NCBI RefSeq assembly: GCF_036365825.1
Contig: NZ_CP142675.1
Span: 3,127,302 to 3,191,301, forward strand
Direction: 5' to 3'
Source: Qipengyuania sp. HL-TH1
GTDB taxonomy: Bacteria; Pseudomonadota; Alphaproteobacteria; Sphingomonadales; Sphingomonadaceae
DNA length: 64,000 bases
The notes below the pieces were generated by a model. The model ran no database searches. It saw only the letters and a program-made list of their open reading frames with translations, and was not told the DNA's origin. Positions 54,804 through 64,000 of the stretch are shown piece by piece. Each line of letters opens with the position of its first letter. Position 1 is the stretch's first letter. Both the position numbers and the translations under genes were made by a program.

Positions 54804-55655
54804 TCATGTATTCGTCTGGTCGGCCGGCACATCACTCGGCAAGTTGGCAGCGCCCGTTTTTTCGGAGCATGCCAAACCTTCAGCGCCAAGACCGTAACAG
54901 GTCATGGACAGTGAACCCATCGAATAGCCGCGCACCAGCGGATCAAGGGTTTCGTTGCGGGCAGCCGCCATTCCGGCAAGATAAAGCAGCGGAACGAAAT
55001 GGTCGGGCGTGGGAACCGCCGCGGCATAATCGGGATGCTCCACAAGGCGCAGCAGATCGCCCGGGTTTTTTGCCAGTTGGTTAACCGCTGCTTCGTCGAA
55101 ACGCTCTGCCCAGTCGAACGCAAAATCGGGCTGGTTCCAGCGCACGGCTCGGAGGTTGTGAACGACATTTCCGCTAGCGACCACCAGGACGCCGCGGTCC
55201 TGCAAGGCTGCCAGTCTTGCGCCAAGGTCGAGATGATAGCTCAGCGGCTTGAGCGCGTTGATCGAGAGCTGCACCACCGGGATGTCGGCCTCAGGGTAGA
55301 GGTGGGCGAGCACCGACCACGTTCCGTGATCGAGACCCCACTGATCCTGGTCGAGACCCACCCACTCGGGCTTCACCAGCTCAACGATCTCTTTCGCGAG
55401 GTCCGGATCGCCCTTGGCCGGATATTCAAAGTCGAACAGCTCCTGTGGGAAACCGTGGAAATCGTGGATTGTGCGAGGGCGTGCCATGGCCGTCACCGCA
55501 GTGGCACCGAAATACCAATGTGCAGAAACCACGAGGATCGCCTTGGGGCGGGGCAACTCAGGCCCGAATGCCCGCCAGGCCGAGGTGTAGCCATTGCTCT
55601 CGAGCGTATTCATCGGGCTTCCGTGGCCGATAAAGAGTGCGGGCATCCGATCCAT
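54804..55655 (-). CDS. LigB-type aromatic-ring dioxygenase (4,5-DOPA extradiol dioxygenase-like)
   Basis: 283 residues. PALFIGHGSPMNTLES supplies the first metal His (about 11), VVSAHWYFG the second (about 46), and GNVVHNLRAV a later His (about 165). These are the signature of the YgiD/4,5-DOPA dioxygenase group with non-haem iron or zinc. It opens catechol-type rings in the family; the substrate here is unknown. The aldo/keto reductase gene lies 150 bp upstream in the same direction. Confidence 0.85.
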   Translation of the reverse strand: MDRMPALFIGHGSPMNTLESNGYTSAWRAFGPELPRPKAILVVSAHWYFGATAVTAMARPRTIHDFHGFPQELFDFEYPAKGDPDLAKEIVELVKPEWVGLDQDQWGLDHGTWSVLAHLYPEADIPVVQLSINALKPLSYHLDLGARLAALQDRGVLVVASGNVVHNLRAVRWNQPDFAFDWAERFDEAAVNQLAKNPGDLLRLVEHPDYAAAVPTPDHFVPLLYLAGMAAARNETLDPLVRGYSMGSLSMTCYGLGAEGLACSEKTGAANLPSDVPADQTNT

Positions 55656-55805
55656 AAGAAGACTCCTAGTGGTTCACCTTGCTGCGCGAACGCTTGCGAA
55701 GGATACTTCACGCGCCAGTGGCAGGCTCAACAAGTTTAAATTCGGCTTCCACCGCCGATCCGGTTTGGTTTCTGTTCCTTCGAGCGATAATATCGTCATC
55801 TGATG

Positions 55806-56636
55806 CTAAAGCATCTCGAGTGGGCGACGGCCCGCTGGCCGGGGAAATGCCGCGTCGAGTGTCGCAAGCTGAGCGTCGGAAAGAACGATATCGGCGGCCG
55901 CGCGGTTCTCCCGCACATGTGCGACTGAACTCGCTTTCGGGATGGCGATGAGACCATCTTGCCGCAACGTCCACGAAAGTGCGACCTGCACGGGGGTTGC
56001 GCCAACCTCGGCTGCAATTTTGTCGAGAGCGGGGTGGGTAGAAAGTCGTCCCTGCTCGACTGGACTATACGCCATAACCGGTATGTTATGCTCGGCGAGC
56101 CACGGCAGCAGGTCCAATTCGGGGGCTCGCCGGACCAGATTGTAGAGGATCTGGTCGGTCACGCAGCCATTCCCGCCCGCAGCGACAAGTTCTTCCATAT
56201 CGTCGGTATCGAGATTGCTGACACCCCAGTGTCGGATCTTTCCTGCCGATTTGAGCGCCTCCAATGCCTCCACTGTCTCAGCGAGCGGCACCGATCCCCG
56301 CCAATGGAGAAGGTAGAGGTCCAGCCGGTCGGTGCCGAGCCGCTTCAGGCTCGCCTCGCACGCACCGGCAAGGCGGGAGCGCGATGCGTTATGCGGATAT
56401 GCCTTGCTGACGAGGAACAACTGGTCGCGAACGCTGCCCAGCGCCTCGGATATCAGCGTTTCCGCCGCACCGTCGCCGTACATTTCGGCGGTATCGACGA
56501 GCGTCATGCCCAGTTCGACACCGGCGCGTAGCGCGGCGATCTCATCGGATCGGCGCTCGGTACGCTCACCCATCTTCCAGGTGCCTTGACCCATTAAAGG
56601 AACCACTTCCCCGCCGGGCAATGTCACGTGCTTCAT
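55806..56636 (-). CDS. Aldo/keto reductase
   Basis: 276 residues, TIM barrel pattern. Catalytic tetrad: Asp in LVDTAEMYG (about 48), Tyr 53, Lys in LVSKAYPHN, His in LYLLHWRGS. The C-terminal ALSWTLRQDGLIAIPKASSV is the NADPH-binding segment. Resembles the DkgA/YdhF-like group of general carbonyl reductases. Preceded 75 bp upstream by a TetR gene in the same direction, so it may share its control. Confidence 0.87.
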   Translation of the reverse strand: MKHVTLPGGEVVPLMGQGTWKMGERTERRSDEIAALRAGVELGMTLVDTAEMYGDGAAETLISEALGSVRDQLFLVSKAYPHNASRSRLAGACEASLKRLGTDRLDLYLLHWRGSVPLAETVEALEALKSAGKIRHWGVSNLDTDDMEELVAAGGNGCVTDQILYNLVRRAPELDLLPWLAEHNIPVMAYSPVEQGRLSTHPALDKIAAEVGATPVQVALSWTLRQDGLIAIPKASSVAHVRENRAAADIVLSDAQLATLDAAFPRPAGRRPLEML

Positions 56637-56711
56637 GTGCTTTCGTCCTGTGAGATGAGTTCGACTGTTCGGTCGCGGGAGGCGGATTGGCAGATGACCA
56701 CCATGTAACGA

Positions 56712-57332
56712 TCATATCGCGGCCGGCCACCGATCGAGTGCCATTTTGGCGATGGAGAGCAGTTCGTCGATCGTAGCGCCATCGCGCGCCTGAACGGACA
56801 TGCCTTCCATGACCGTATTGATGAATTTGCCTAGCACGGCCGGATCGGTGTTGGCCGCAAGCTCGCCCTGCGCGGCGCCGCGTTGCAGACGCTCGATCAG
56901 GAGGGCCTCTGCCGCGAGACGCTTGTCGCGCAGCAGGCATTCGATGGCGGCGGACGCCGGCGAAACGGCTGCCGCTGCCGAATACATGAAACAGCCGGCC
57001 GGCGTTCCAGGTTCCGAGAAGGATGACGCCGCTCGTTCCAGCAGGCCTTTGACGGCCTCGTAGGTGGACAACGCCGGATCGTTGATGGGTGCGTAGAGAT
57101 GGACGCTGAACGTCGCGGCGTAGCGCTCGATCACCGCCGCAAACAGCCCCGCCTTGTTGCCAAACGCTGCATAGAGACTGGCGGCGGCGACGCCAGTCTC
57201 CGCCACCAGATCGGCCATCGATGTCGCCTCGTAGCCGCGCTGCCAGAACAGCCGCACCGCCTTGTCGAGCGCAGCGTCAGTGTCGAACACTCGAGGGCGA
57301 CCTGCGCGGCGACGGGCTTTCGTCTCTGTCAT
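56712..57332 (-). CDS. TetR/AcrR-family repressor
   Basis: 206 residues. The N-terminal HTH domain (RAGRPRVFDTDAALDKAVRL, then FWQRGYEATSMADLVAETGV, then ASLYAAFGNKAGLF) is complete. The C-terminal ligand domain is of the TetR_C_16/YxaF type (GCFMYSAAAAVSPASAAIEC). Divergent to the quinone-oxidoreductase-like gene at 57429, with paired operator-like sites between. It probably senses a quinone or electrophile (inference). Confidence 0.88.
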   Translation of the reverse strand: MTETKARRRAGRPRVFDTDAALDKAVRLFWQRGYEATSMADLVAETGVAAASLYAAFGNKAGLFAAVIERYAATFSVHLYAPINDPALSTYEAVKGLLERAASSFSEPGTPAGCFMYSAAAAVSPASAAIECLLRDKRLAAEALLIERLQRGAAQGELAANTDPAVLGKFINTVMEGMSVQARDGATIDELLSIAKMALDRWPAAI

Positions 57333-57350
57333 CTCTGGTGCACGATATGG

Positions 57351-57410
57351 AACGATCGATAAATAATATCTTGAAACTGGTGGTTTGCACCCTTACAGAA
57401 CGATCATTCA
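57351..57410 (+). promoter_or_regulatory. Promoter with two GAACGATC operator-like sites, TetR-quinone reductase intergenic region
   Basis: TTGAAA (57372-57377), 17-bp spacer and TACAGA (57395-57400) make a good sigma-70-type promoter for the rightward gene. GAACGATCGATA (57351-57362) and GAACGATCATTC (57399-57410) are near-copies around the promoter, the second a near-palindrome overlapping the -10. Likely binding sites of the divergent TetR repressor. Confidence 0.6.
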
Positions 57411-57428
57411 ATAATCAAGGAGCATCCC

Positions 57429-58418
57429 ATGAGCCGCATTGTCCGTATCCACGAATATGGCGACGCCAGCGTCCTCAGGATTGAAGATGTGGAAGTCCCC
57501 GCGCCGGCGGCCGACGAAGTGCAGATCGCGGTGAAGGCGATAGGCATCAACCGCGCCGAGGTGATGTTCCGCAACCATGCCTACCTTCAGGAAGCCGAGT
57601 TCCCGAGCCGCCTCGGCTACGAAGCTGCCGGCACTGTTGCTGCGGTCGGCGCGGACGTGACCGGGTTCGCGGAAGGCGACGCCGTCAGCGTCATCCCTCC
57701 GCTCGATATCGCGCGCTGGGGCACTTATGGCGAGGTCGCCAACGTTCCCGCCCGCCTCGTCGTCAAGCATCCGGCGGCGCTGTCGTTCGAGGAAGCGGCG
57801 GCCGTGTGGATGCAGTATGTCACCGCCTGGGGTGCGCTGGTGGAGCAGGCGAAACTCGGCGAGGGCGATTTCGTCATCGTCACTGCTGCCTCCAGCAGCG
57901 TCGGCCTTGCTGCCTTCCAGATTGCGCGGATGGTCGGCGCGACGGTAATCGCGACGACGCGTACCGGCGCCAAGCGCCAGGCTCTGATCGATGCCGGTGC
58001 ACATCATGTCGTCGCGACCGGGGAAGAGGATCTGGTAGCAAGGGTAATGGAGATAACCGATGGCGCAGGTGCGCGCGTGGTGCTCGATCCGGTCGGAGGC
58101 CCGTCGTTCGAGCCGCTGACCGAGAGCATGGCACGCGGCGGCATCCTGCTTCAATATGGCGCGCTCAGTGGCGAACCGACGCCGTTCCCGTTGTTCTCCG
58201 TGCTGGGCAAGAGCCTCACGCTCAAAGGGTATCTCTACAGCGAGATCGTCTCGGACGATGCCGCGTTCGATCGCGCCAAGGCGTTCATCGTTGCGGGTCT
58301 GGAATCGGGCGCGCTCAAGCCGCAGATCGCGCGCACTTTCCCGCTCGACGCCATTCAGGACGCTCACCGCTTCCTCGAATCGAACGAACAAATCGGCAAG
58401 GTCGTCGTTACGGTCTGA
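57429..58418 (+). CDS. MDR-family NADPH:quinone oxidoreductase-like protein
   Basis: 329 residues with no zinc ligands, so it is of the quinone-oxidoreductase/enoyl-reductase branch of MDR enzymes. VIVTAASSSVGLAAFQIARM (about 150-169) is the NADPH loop (AxxxGxG variant). N-terminal EYGDASVLRIEDVEVPAPAA and C-terminal AIQDAHRFLESNEQIGKVVV are family typical. Divergent from and probably controlled by the TetR gene. Ribosome site AAGGAGC, 8 bp before the ATG. Confidence 0.88.
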   Translation: MSRIVRIHEYGDASVLRIEDVEVPAPAADEVQIAVKAIGINRAEVMFRNHAYLQEAEFPSRLGYEAAGTVAAVGADVTGFAEGDAVSVIPPLDIARWGTYGEVANVPARLVVKHPAALSFEEAAAVWMQYVTAWGALVEQAKLGEGDFVIVTAASSSVGLAAFQIARMVGATVIATTRTGAKRQALIDAGAHHVVATGEEDLVARVMEITDGAGARVVLDPVGGPSFEPLTESMARGGILLQYGALSGEPTPFPLFSVLGKSLTLKGYLYSEIVSDDAAFDRAKAFIVAGLESGALKPQIARTFPLDAIQDAHRFLESNEQIGKVVVTV

Positions 58419-58429
58419 CCGGCATACCG

Positions 58430-58455
58430 GGGGGAGCGAGCGATCGCTCCCCCTT
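58430..58455 (+). terminator. Hairpin after the quinone-oxidoreductase-like gene
   Basis: Perfect 10-bp stem GGGGGAGCGA/TCGCTCCCCC with a 4-nt loop, followed by TT, 12 bp after the stop codon. Confidence 0.75.
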
Positions 58456-58520
58456 CCCCGACAGAGGATCGGACTATCGGCGTCCATACCAGTATGCGAA
58501 TGTCGACGAATTTGCGCTGA

Positions 58521-59681
<1,161 letters not shown>

Positions 59682-59727
59682 CCCATCGTTACGAAGCGGC
59701 GCGAGGCGCCCGGATCGACAATTCGTC

Positions 59728-59760
59728 CGTCATCATGGCCCGACCCAGGCCATGATGACG
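59728..59760. terminator. Long perfect hairpin after frmA
   Basis: Arms of 13 bp, CGTCATCATGGCC (59728-59740) and GGCCATGATGACG (59748-59760), with a 7-nt loop. No T tract follows, so it could be a terminator without U-run, an mRNA stabiliser or a protein site. Confidence 0.6.
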
Positions 59761-59859
59761 CGCGCTCTCGCAAATGGGCAACGCGTCGCGATGCATTCAT
59801 CTGCTACCCGACTGTGATGAAACACGGGCCGCACGGGCGTATAGGGCAGGAAGACTGAA

Positions 59860-62520
59860 ATGAAGAGCAATGATATTCACGCGACGACGCCGGCCACCGA
59901 TCATGGTCATACGGGGCCGCCCTCTTGCGTGCAGGTTCGCGGCGCGCGCCAGAATAACCTCAAGAATATTGACGTCGATGTACCGCGCGACGCCTTCGTG
60001 GTATTCACCGGCATATCGGGCTCGGGCAAGTCATCGCTCGCGTTCGGCACCCTCTATGCCGAAGCCCAGCGGCGTTATCTGGAGTCGGTTGCGCCCTATG
60101 CCCGTCGCCTGATCGACCAGGCCGGGGTTTCGGAGGTCGATGCGATCGACGGTTTGCCGCCTGCGGTCGCGTTGCAGCAGCAGCGCGGCTCGGCCAACGC
60201 GCGATCCTCGGTCGGCAGCGTGACTACGCTCTCCAGCCTGGTGCGGATGCTCTATTCGCGCGTCGGCGAATATCCGCGCCATCAACCCATGCTCTATGCG
60301 GAGGATTTCTCCCCAAACACGGTCGCCGGCGCCTGCCCGACCTGTCACGGCATCGGGCGCGTCTATGACGCGACCGAAGAAACGATGGTGCCTGACGACA
60401 GCCTAACCATTCGCGACCGGGCGATCGCCGCCTGGCCGACCGCATGGCATGGCCAGAACCTGCGCGATATCCTCGTTTCGCTCGGCTATGACGTCGATAC
60501 GCCGTGGCGAGACCTGCCGAAAAAGGATCGCGACTGGATCCTCTTCACTGAAGAGGCGCCGACGGTGCCGGTCTATGCGGGCCTGACGCCCGAACAGACG
60601 CGGACGGCGCTCAAGGGCGGCATGGAGCCGAGCTACCAGGGCACCTTCACCGGCGCGCGCCGCTATGTGCTGGAAACCTTCGCCAACACTAAAAGCGCGC
60701 TGATGAAGAAGCGCGTCTCGCAATATATCATCGGACGCGATTGCCCGACCTGCGACGGCAAGCGCCTGAAGCGCGAAGCCCTGTCGGTCAAATTCGCCGG
60801 CCTCGACATTGCCGAGTTCGGCGACCTGACGGTGCTCAAGCTGAAGGACTTGCTGATGCCCGTCGCGCATGGCGGGTATGGGGCGGTTTCCGCCCCCTCA
60901 AAGGGCCATGTTCTAGAAAAAGCGGCCCGCGATGCAGCGGTCGAACAACGGGTTGCCGCGGGCGGCTCTGCGCACAAGAGCGCGCCCGACGTGCGCCGCA
61001 CGCCCAATCTTTCCGATGAAAAGCGGGTCGCCGCACAGCGTCTCGCCTGCGAATTGATCGAGCGGCTAGAGCCGCTGATCGATCTTGGCCTTGGCTACAT
61101 TTCGCTCGACCGCAGCACGCCGACGCTCTCCTCCGGAGAGCTGCAACGTTTGCGGCTTGCCACACAATTGTCGTCACAGCTTTTCGGCGTGGTCTATGTG
61201 CTTGACGAGCCTTCGGCAGGGTTGCACCCGGCAGATGGTGAAGCCTTGCTCACCATCCTCGAGCGTCTCAAGGCGGCGGGCAACTCCCTGTTCGTCGTCG
61301 AACATGATCTCGACGTGATCCGCCGCGCGGAATGGCTCGTCGATGTCGGGCCAGGAGCCGGGGAAAAGGGCGGTGAAGTCCTCTACAGCGGGCCGATAGA
61401 GGGGCTTGCCGACGTCGAGACTTCGATCACCCGCCGCTACCTGTTCGCAGAGCCGCTCCACAGTGAGCGCACACCGCGCGATCCCAAGGCATGGCTACGC
61501 CTGGAAGGAATCAGGCGGAACAATCTCCATGGTCTCGACGTCGAGTTTCCGATCGGCTGCTTCACCGCTGTCACCGGCGTTTCGGGATCGGGCAAATCCA
61601 GTCTTGTCAGTCAGGCGCTGCCCGAGCTCGTCACGGAACACCTCGGCGGCTCCCCCGTGGCCGAGGAGGGGGATATCGATCCGCTGCTCGATGTTGCGCA
61701 GAACGACACCGAAGGACGCATTGTCGCAGGCATGGAGCATGTTCGCAGGCTTGTGCGGGTCGATCAGAAACCGATCGGCCGCACGCCGCGCTCGAACCTG
61801 GCCACCTACAGCGGCATGTTCGACCATGTGCGACGGATCTTCGCTGATACGCCGCTCGCCCGCCGGCGGCACTACAAGCCGGGAAGGTTCTCGTTCAACG
61901 TTCCGCAAGGCCGCTGCCCTGTGTGCGAGGGCGAGGGATACGTCATGGTGGAGCTGCTGTTCCTGCCAAGCGTTTATGCCCCGTGCTCGACCTGTCATGG
62001 CTCTCGCTACAACCCGCAAACGCTCGAAGTCGAATGGAACGGGCGCAATATCGCCCAAGTGCTCGAACTGACGGTCGACGATGCGTGCGATTTCTTCGCT
62101 GGCGAGGCATCTGTGATGCGCTCCCTCGAAGTGCTGCGGGAGATCGGTCTTGGCTATCTGAGGCTCGGTCAGCCGGCGACCGAGCTGTCTGGCGGGGAAG
62201 CGCAGCGCATCAAGCTGGCGACTGAACTGCAACGCGCCCAACGCGGCAACACGATCTACATCCTCGACGAGCCAACTTCGGGGCTTCACCCCTCCGATGG
62301 CGACCGGCTGATGCAACACCTGCAGGGCCTCGTAGACGCCGGCAATACCGTCGTAGTTGTGGAACATGACATGCGCGCCATCACACAGGTGGACTGGATC
62401 ATCGACCTGGGACCGGGGGCCGGGGAAGATGGGGGCCGTATCGTTGCCAGCGGCGTCCCTGGCGTCGTTGCGGAAGCGGAAGGCAGTCTCACCGCCCGCT
62501 ATCTCAAGGCGGCGCTGTAG
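59860..62520 (+). CDS. uvrA: UvrA-family ABC ATPase, short form lacking the UvrB-binding domain
   Basis: 886 residues versus about 940 for housekeeping UvrA. Walker A1 GISGSGKSS (51-59), first signature [15 protein letters not shown], Walker A2 GVSGSGKSS (about 573-581), second signature [15 protein letters not shown] (about 776). Zinc motifs CPTCHGIGR and CPVCEGEGY...CSTCHGS are present. After [10 protein letters not shown] the protein goes straight to the first zinc finger; the insertion that binds UvrB in E. coli UvrA is missing. Such UvrA2-type proteins are linked to damage tolerance and drug resistance rather than the main excision pathway. Confidence 0.88.
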   Translation: MKSNDIHATTPATDHGHTGPPSCVQVRGARQNNLKNIDVDVPRDAFVVFTGISGSGKSSLAFGTLYAEAQRRYLESVAPYARRLIDQAGVSEVDAIDGLPPAVALQQQRGSANARSSVGSVTTLSSLVRMLYSRVGEYPRHQPMLYAEDFSPNTVAGACPTCHGIGRVYDATEETMVPDDSLTIRDRAIAAWPTAWHGQNLRDILVSLGYDVDTPWRDLPKKDRDWILFTEEAPTVPVYAGLTPEQTRTALKGGMEPSYQGTFTGARRYVLETFANTKSALMKKRVSQYIIGRDCPTCDGKRLKREALSVKFAGLDIAEFGDLTVLKLKDLLMPVAHGGYGAVSAPSKGHVLEKAARDAAVEQRVAAGGSAHKSAPDVRRTPNLSDEKRVAAQRLACELIERLEPLIDLGLGYISLDRSTPTLSSGELQRLRLATQLSSQLFGVVYVLDEPSAGLHPADGEALLTILERLKAAGNSLFVVEHDLDVIRRAEWLVDVGPGAGEKGGEVLYSGPIEGLADVETSITRRYLFAEPLHSERTPRDPKAWLRLEGIRRNNLHGLDVEFPIGCFTAVTGVSGSGKSSLVSQALPELVTEHLGGSPVAEEGDIDPLLDVAQNDTEGRIVAGMEHVRRLVRVDQKPIGRTPRSNLATYSGMFDHVRRIFADTPLARRRHYKPGRFSFNVPQGRCPVCEGEGYVMVELLFLPSVYAPCSTCHGSRYNPQTLEVEWNGRNIAQVLELTVDDACDFFAGEASVMRSLEVLREIGLGYLRLGQPATELSGGEAQRIKLATELQRAQRGNTIYILDEPTSGLHPSDGDRLMQHLQGLVDAGNTVVVVEHDMRAITQVDWIIDLGPGAGEDGGRIVASGVPGVVAEAEGSLTARYLKAAL

Positions 62521-62675
62521 GTCGTAAATTTGGCCGAACGCACGTTCGATCAGGTGCATCTCAACCACACGTTGGGATGGGTCCACTCCGGAAGCGGGAG
62601 CCGGCGATGCGTCACCGCGGTTGACGCGGCTCAGGGTTTAAGTGCCGCAGGTGCGCCGTGTTCGTGTGATACGCG

Positions 62676-62712
62676 GCGTGGCGGACGGCCAATCGCTGGC
62701 CATCCGCCACGC
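62676..62712. terminator. Nested hairpin between uvrA and the DJ-1/PfpI gene
   Basis: GCGTGGCGGA (62676-62685) pairs with TCCGCCACGC (62703-62712), with an inner 5-bp GGCCA/TGGCC stem. Lies between convergent genes, so it may terminate both, although only a short T-rich tail (TTGCTTT) follows. Confidence 0.65.
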
Positions 62713-62775
62713 TTGCTTTGTGCAGACCTTCTCCATTGAGAGGGCCCTTCACATGGTTCGTCGAAACGCCCCGTC

Positions 62776-63321
62776 TTAATTCCCTGCTGCGATTTCCTCG
62801 ACGAGTTTGGCACAGAAGGCGGGCAAATCATCGGGATCGCGGCTGGTAACAAGGCCGTTGTCGACCACGACTTCCTCATCGGTCCATGTACCGCCGGCGT
62901 TCTCGATATCGATCTTCAGCGTCGGGTAGGACGTCAAGGTGCGACCCTTGAGCACGTCCGCCTCGATCAATGTCCAGGGTGCATGGCATATAGCCGCGAC
63001 AGGTTTTTTCTGATCGAAGAAAGCCCGGATGAAACCGATTGCCTCGTCGCTGCCGCGCAGCTTGTCGGCACCGACGGTCCCTCCGGGCACGACAAGTCCG
63101 TCGAAATCGTCGGCTTTGACATCGGAAAACGTCTTGTCGATAGTATAGCTGCCGCCCTCGTCGAGATCGCCATTGACTGTGCGAGCCTTGCCCGATTCAA
63201 AACTGATCACGGTCACTTCGCCACCAGCGTCCTCGACAGCTTGCTTGGGCTTCGAGAATTCTGGTTCTTCCGTCCCGCGGGGTGCGATCAGAATGGCGAC
63301 CGATTTGCCTTCTAAAGTCAT
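62776..63321 (-). CDS. DJ-1/PfpI-family protein (YhbO-like)
   Basis: 181 residues. VAILIAPRGTEEPEFSKPKQ at the start and the nucleophile elbow VAAICHAPWTL (Cys about 110, His next to it) plus the Glu in FEEPE-like position (EEPEF) form the PfpI/YhbO catalytic set. Members are glyoxalases, deglycases or chaperones that respond to oxidative and carbonyl stress; which role applies here is unclear. Complete length for the family. Confidence 0.87.
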   Translation of the reverse strand: MTLEGKSVAILIAPRGTEEPEFSKPKQAVEDAGGEVTVISFESGKARTVNGDLDEGGSYTIDKTFSDVKADDFDGLVVPGGTVGADKLRGSDEAIGFIRAFFDQKKPVAAICHAPWTLIEADVLKGRTLTSYPTLKIDIENAGGTWTDEEVVVDNGLVTSRDPDDLPAFCAKLVEEIAAGN

Positions 63322-63352
63322 AATTTATCTCCTATTCTGTCCAAGATTAAGG

Positions 63353-63421
63353 TCAGGTGCCCGGCTTGAGCACGACTTTCGTCCAACCAGCATCGTGCTC
63401 GTCGAAATGCTTGAAGGCGCC
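63353..63421 (-). pseudogene. C-terminal fragment of a third Zn-dependent alcohol dehydrogenase
   Basis: Minus-strand translation gives AFKHFDEHDAGWTKVVLKPG and a stop, which matches the end of the Zn-ADH at 21052 (FKEQQNEWTKVILKPG). No upstream part remains within 60 bp, so it is a relic. Confidence 0.7.
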
Positions 63422-63467
63422 CGAGCCCGCCGCCGTCGACTGAGCCGGTGCCGCCGCGCTCCAAGGC

Positions 63468-63887
63468 TCAGCTGCGCGCGAACGCCTGCGCCGCTGCCTC
63501 GGCCACGCCCTGATCCTGCTTGCCGTTGCCGCCCGACACGCCCACGGCGCCGATCACCGTCTCGCCGTCCTTGATCGGCACGCCCCCGGCGAAGATCATC
63601 ACCTTGCCGTCGTTGGAGGCATGGATGCCGTAAAAGTCGGTGCCCGGCTGGGCGAGCTTCGCCAGCGCCTTGGTCTCGACGTCGAACGCGCGCGCCGTCC
63701 ACGCCTTGCTTATCGCGATGTCGACGCTGCCGCGCCACGCATCATCCATCCGCGCGAACGCCAAGAGGCAGCCGCCCGCGTCCACCACCGCGATGTTCGA
63801 CGGGCTGCCGATCCGCTCGGCCTCCGCGATCCCCGCATCGATGATCGTCCGCGCGTCGTTCAGGTCGAGTGTCTGGATGGTGCGGAT
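63468..63887 (-). CDS. GlcG/HbpS-family haem-binding-like protein
   Basis: 139 residues if read from the homologous start. SPSNIAVVDAGGCLLAFARM, GSVDIAISKAWTARAFDVET and IFAGGVPIKDGETVIGAVGV are the family blocks. The position expected for the start codon holds ATC (63885-63887) behind a good AGGAG site; the first normal start in frame is a GTG at 63788, which would give only 106 residues and lose the first helix. Either ATC is used, or a base change has damaged the start. HbpS relatives bind haem or degrade it under stress; GlcG has no proven role. Confidence 0.7.
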   Translation of the reverse strand: MRTIQTLDLNDARTIIDAGIAEAERIGSPSNIAVVDAGGCLLAFARMDDAWRGSVDIAISKAWTARAFDVETKALAKLAQPGTDFYGIHASNDGKVMIFAGGVPIKDGETVIGAVGVSGGNGKQDQGVAEAAAQAFARS

Positions 63888-64000
63888 GGCGTGTCTCCTT
63901 GGCCAGTTCGGGGAAAGCTGTTCAGTGCACGCCGCCGCGCGCGGGTCCCCCCGCGGGCGAGAGCGACGTGCTAGGGTGCCGACCGCTCCGCTATTTCGCC
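63888..64000. other. Window end, no gene seen
   Basis: A GC-rich hairpin-like stretch (CCGCGCGCGGGT, then CCCCCGCGGGCG) lies at about 63931-63960. Nothing else is recognised. Confidence 0.3.

Noticed and set aside
61495..62586. 363-residue minus-strand frame opposite uvrA
   Set aside because: Antisense to a clear ABC ATPase and without motifs or a ribosome site.

Overview
The window reads as chromosome of a GC-rich alphaproteobacterium. A sphingomonad, perhaps of the Erythrobacteraceae type, is my inference. It rests on a trb cluster that carries a TrbK-alt-like gene and a DUF2274 gene, a KGDK-type 'plasmid stabilization' peptide, an SRPBCC/Zn-ADH/SDR stress operon, and a tRNA-Gly(GCC) 3' end of alphaproteobacterial type. 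No ribosomal RNA gene, complete tRNA gene or CRISPR array was found.

Layout. 1-6.0 kb: a leftward operon headed by a SARP/CadC-like winged-helix + TPR regulator, followed by two NTF2-like proteins, a VOC protein, an O-methyltransferase and a secreted cupin + SMP-30-like propeller protein that runs off the window. 6.0-17.3 kb: an accessory block between two 78-bp near-identical direct repeats. It holds a VirD4/TraG-type ATPase with no membrane anchor, a truncated NYN nuclease gene, and a tight three-gene operon: a 1936-residue DUF4062-STAND/NACHT-propeller-Sel1 protein, a SLOG-like nucleotide-binding protein, and a membrane protein with Rossmann-like and RyR domains. This operon is the most interesting part of the window and looks like a conflict or antiphage system. 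17.4-30.1 kb: stress and envelope genes (small paralogous peptides, MgtC-like, SDRs, flavodoxin-fold reductase, Zn-ADH, SRPBCC, MFS, DUF892-like, PRC-barrel, cation exchanger, ZIP-like, L,D-transpeptidase), with a partial duplication of one segment. 30.2-38.4 kb: a respiratory cluster with a PQQ/sorbosone-type dehydrogenase lipoprotein, a fused cytochrome oxidase subunit I+III, subunit II with a C-terminal haem c domain, extra c-type and b-type cytochromes and a CtaG-type assembly factor.

38.6-51.6 kb: conjugation module. AbiE toxin-antitoxin genes precede a complete trbBCDEJKLFGI set plus a DUF2274 gene, then a tyrosine integrase, then a 45-bp copy of the 3' end of tRNA-Gly(GCC), which should be the right-hand attachment site of an integrative conjugative element extending leftward. 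No relaxase is visible and no coupling protein lies next to trbB. The only VirD4/TraG homologue is about 33 kb away. 52-64 kb: a second Zn-ADH, decayed SRAP and leucine-dehydrogenase-like genes, redox enzymes (LigB-type dioxygenase, aldo/keto reductase, TetR-controlled quinone-oxidoreductase-like MDR, glutathione-dependent formaldehyde dehydrogenase), a short UvrA, a DJ-1/PfpI protein and a GlcG/HbpS protein.

How the parts fit together: the trb genes, integrase and att site form the transfer machinery, AbiE probably stabilises the element, and the block at 6-17 kb is probably defence cargo. The respiratory and detoxification genes may be cargo or host genes, because the left end of the element cannot be placed from this window. 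All functional calls come from reading motifs and gene order, with no database search.
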